From JAGIBJ01 sp047604965 (GTDB lineage: Bacteria > Actinomycetota > Thermoleophilia > Solirubrobacterales > Solirubrobacteraceae), in contig JASGGQ010000156.1 of assembly GCA_047604965.1 (NCBI GenBank), forward strand, positions 1 to 5,709: DNA of 5,709 nucleotides, read 5' to 3'. Below are positions 5,377 through 5,709 of the stretch, piece after piece (the first letter of the stretch is position 1; the number at the start of each line of letters is the position of its first letter). Position numbers and translations under genes: made by a program. The notes beneath the pieces are model-generated. The model searched no databases. It worked only from the letters and a program-made list of their open reading frames with translations, and was not told the origin of the DNA.

Positions 5377-5405
5377 AGGGCAGAGACTTCTCTGGGGAGC
5401 GTCAA
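5377..5405 (-). promoter_or_regulatory. Possible promoter and dyad operator directly upstream of qcrA
   Basis: On the minus strand TTGACG (5400-5405) is a near-consensus -35, and 17 nt further TGCCCT (5377-5382) is a poor -10. A start from this pair would fall at or next to the qcrA GTG, which fits the absence of a ribosome site. The spacer holds a perfect dyad, CAGAGA and TCTCTG around 2 nt (5381-5394), a place where a repressor or a MerR-type activator could bind. The weak -10 keeps confidence low. Confidence 0.25.
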
Positions 5406-5428
5406 TCTACCGCGCGAGACAATACGCA

Positions 5429-5450
5429 GGCGTGCCGCTGGATGCACGCC
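5429..5450 (-). terminator. Hairpin after the upstream gene, probable terminator
   Basis: GGCGTGC (5429-5435) and GCACGCC (5444-5450) form a perfect 7-bp stem with an 8-nt loop. Read on the minus strand it lies about 46 nt after the stop of the 5497-5709 gene and is followed by TGCGTATTGT, somewhat T-rich for this genome. It probably separates that gene from the qcr operon, though it could also lie in the qcrA control region. Confidence 0.45.
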
Positions 5451-5496
5451 GGGTTCCCGCCGGCGGATCCGGTACGGCGCTCGCCGCGGCGCTGGT

Positions 5497-5709
5497 TCAC
5501 GGTTGCGCGGGGGCCGGCGCTGCGAGGTCGGCGGTCGCGTTCGCCCAGATCTCGGCGAGACGCTGGTCGGCCGTGGCCGGGCGTCCATCTCCGAGCAGCG
5601 CGGCGCAGGCGCCGATCGCGTCCGCCAGGCGTCCGATCGCCGGCAGATCACCGGTCTGGGCGAGCGCTTGCAACGCGTGCGCGTAGGCCCAGTCTCCGAC
5701 CAGCAGCGC
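5497..5709 (-). CDS. C-terminal end of an unidentified helical protein, possibly polyprenyl-synthase-like
   Basis: Only the last 70 residues are inside the window; the frame is open from the right edge to a TGA at 5497-5499. The segment is Ala/Leu-rich and helical, starting LLVGDWAYAHALQALAQTGD, then a helix around RLADAIGACAALLGDG and a short Ala/Pro tail. The opening resembles the helix of trans-polyprenyl diphosphate synthases that carries a Gly-Asp after the first DDxxD region (compare ALAAGDALLAAAF in the synthase at 2073-3065). If so, the protein stops where the second half of that fold, with the second DDxxD, should begin, so it would be a short or non-catalytic relative. This is a weak similarity judged by eye; an unrelated helical protein is quite possible. 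It is transcribed toward qcrA, with 126 bp between, including a hairpin. Confidence 0.7.
   Translation of the reverse strand, partial: ALLVGDWAYAHALQALAQTGDLPAIGRLADAIGACAALLGDGRPATADQRLAEIWANATADLAAPAPAQP

Noticed and set aside
5349..5651. Minus-strand open frame of 100 residues across the qcrA upstream region
   Set aside because: Runs through a terminator-like hairpin and overlaps the fragment gene and the qcrA start in another frame; Arg/Pro-rich with no domain.

Overview
The window is GC-rich and densely coded, with no mobile element, rRNA, tRNA or CRISPR visible. Several traits together suggest a deep-branching actinobacterium, most likely of the Thermoleophilia/Solirubrobacterales type. 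These are a TatC with a long first extracytoplasmic loop, a Bacillus-style menaquinol:cytochrome c reductase, a zinc-ribbon protein resembling a small actinobacterial family I recall, and GTG starts with weak or absent Shine-Dalgarno sites. The taxonomic call is inference from protein character, not from a marker gene.

Layout, left to right. (1) 1-1247, minus strand: tatA followed by tatC, the twin-arginine protein export system; tatC runs off the left edge. (2) 1248-1451: a divergent intergenic region with terminator-like and competing stem-loops. (3) 1452-1862, plus strand: a 136-residue zinc-ribbon protein of unknown function, the only plus-strand gene. (4) 1863-2072: a gap between convergent genes holding four stem-loops, one with a perfect 12-bp stem. 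(5) 2073-5370, minus strand, in transcription order qcrA (Rieske), qcrB (cytochrome b6-like), qcrC (subunit IV fused to cytochrome c), then a long-chain polyprenyl diphosphate synthase. (6) 5371-5496: the intergenic region upstream of qcrA, with a hairpin and a dyad. (7) 5497-5709, minus strand: the last 70 residues of an alpha-helical protein that faintly resembles part of a polyprenyl synthase.

The genes fit one theme. The polyprenyl synthase would make the isoprenoid tail of menaquinone. QcrABC would oxidise menaquinol and pass electrons through the Rieske centre to its own cytochrome c domain. The Rieske protein carries a twin-arginine motif, so TatAC encoded nearby is the likely route for its membrane insertion. 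The points most worth a second look are the coiled-coil-like insertion in TatC, the absence of the heme c_n cysteine in an otherwise b6-type cytochrome b, the possible second, incomplete prenyl-synthase-like protein on the other side of the qcr operon, and the zinc-ribbon protein of unknown role.
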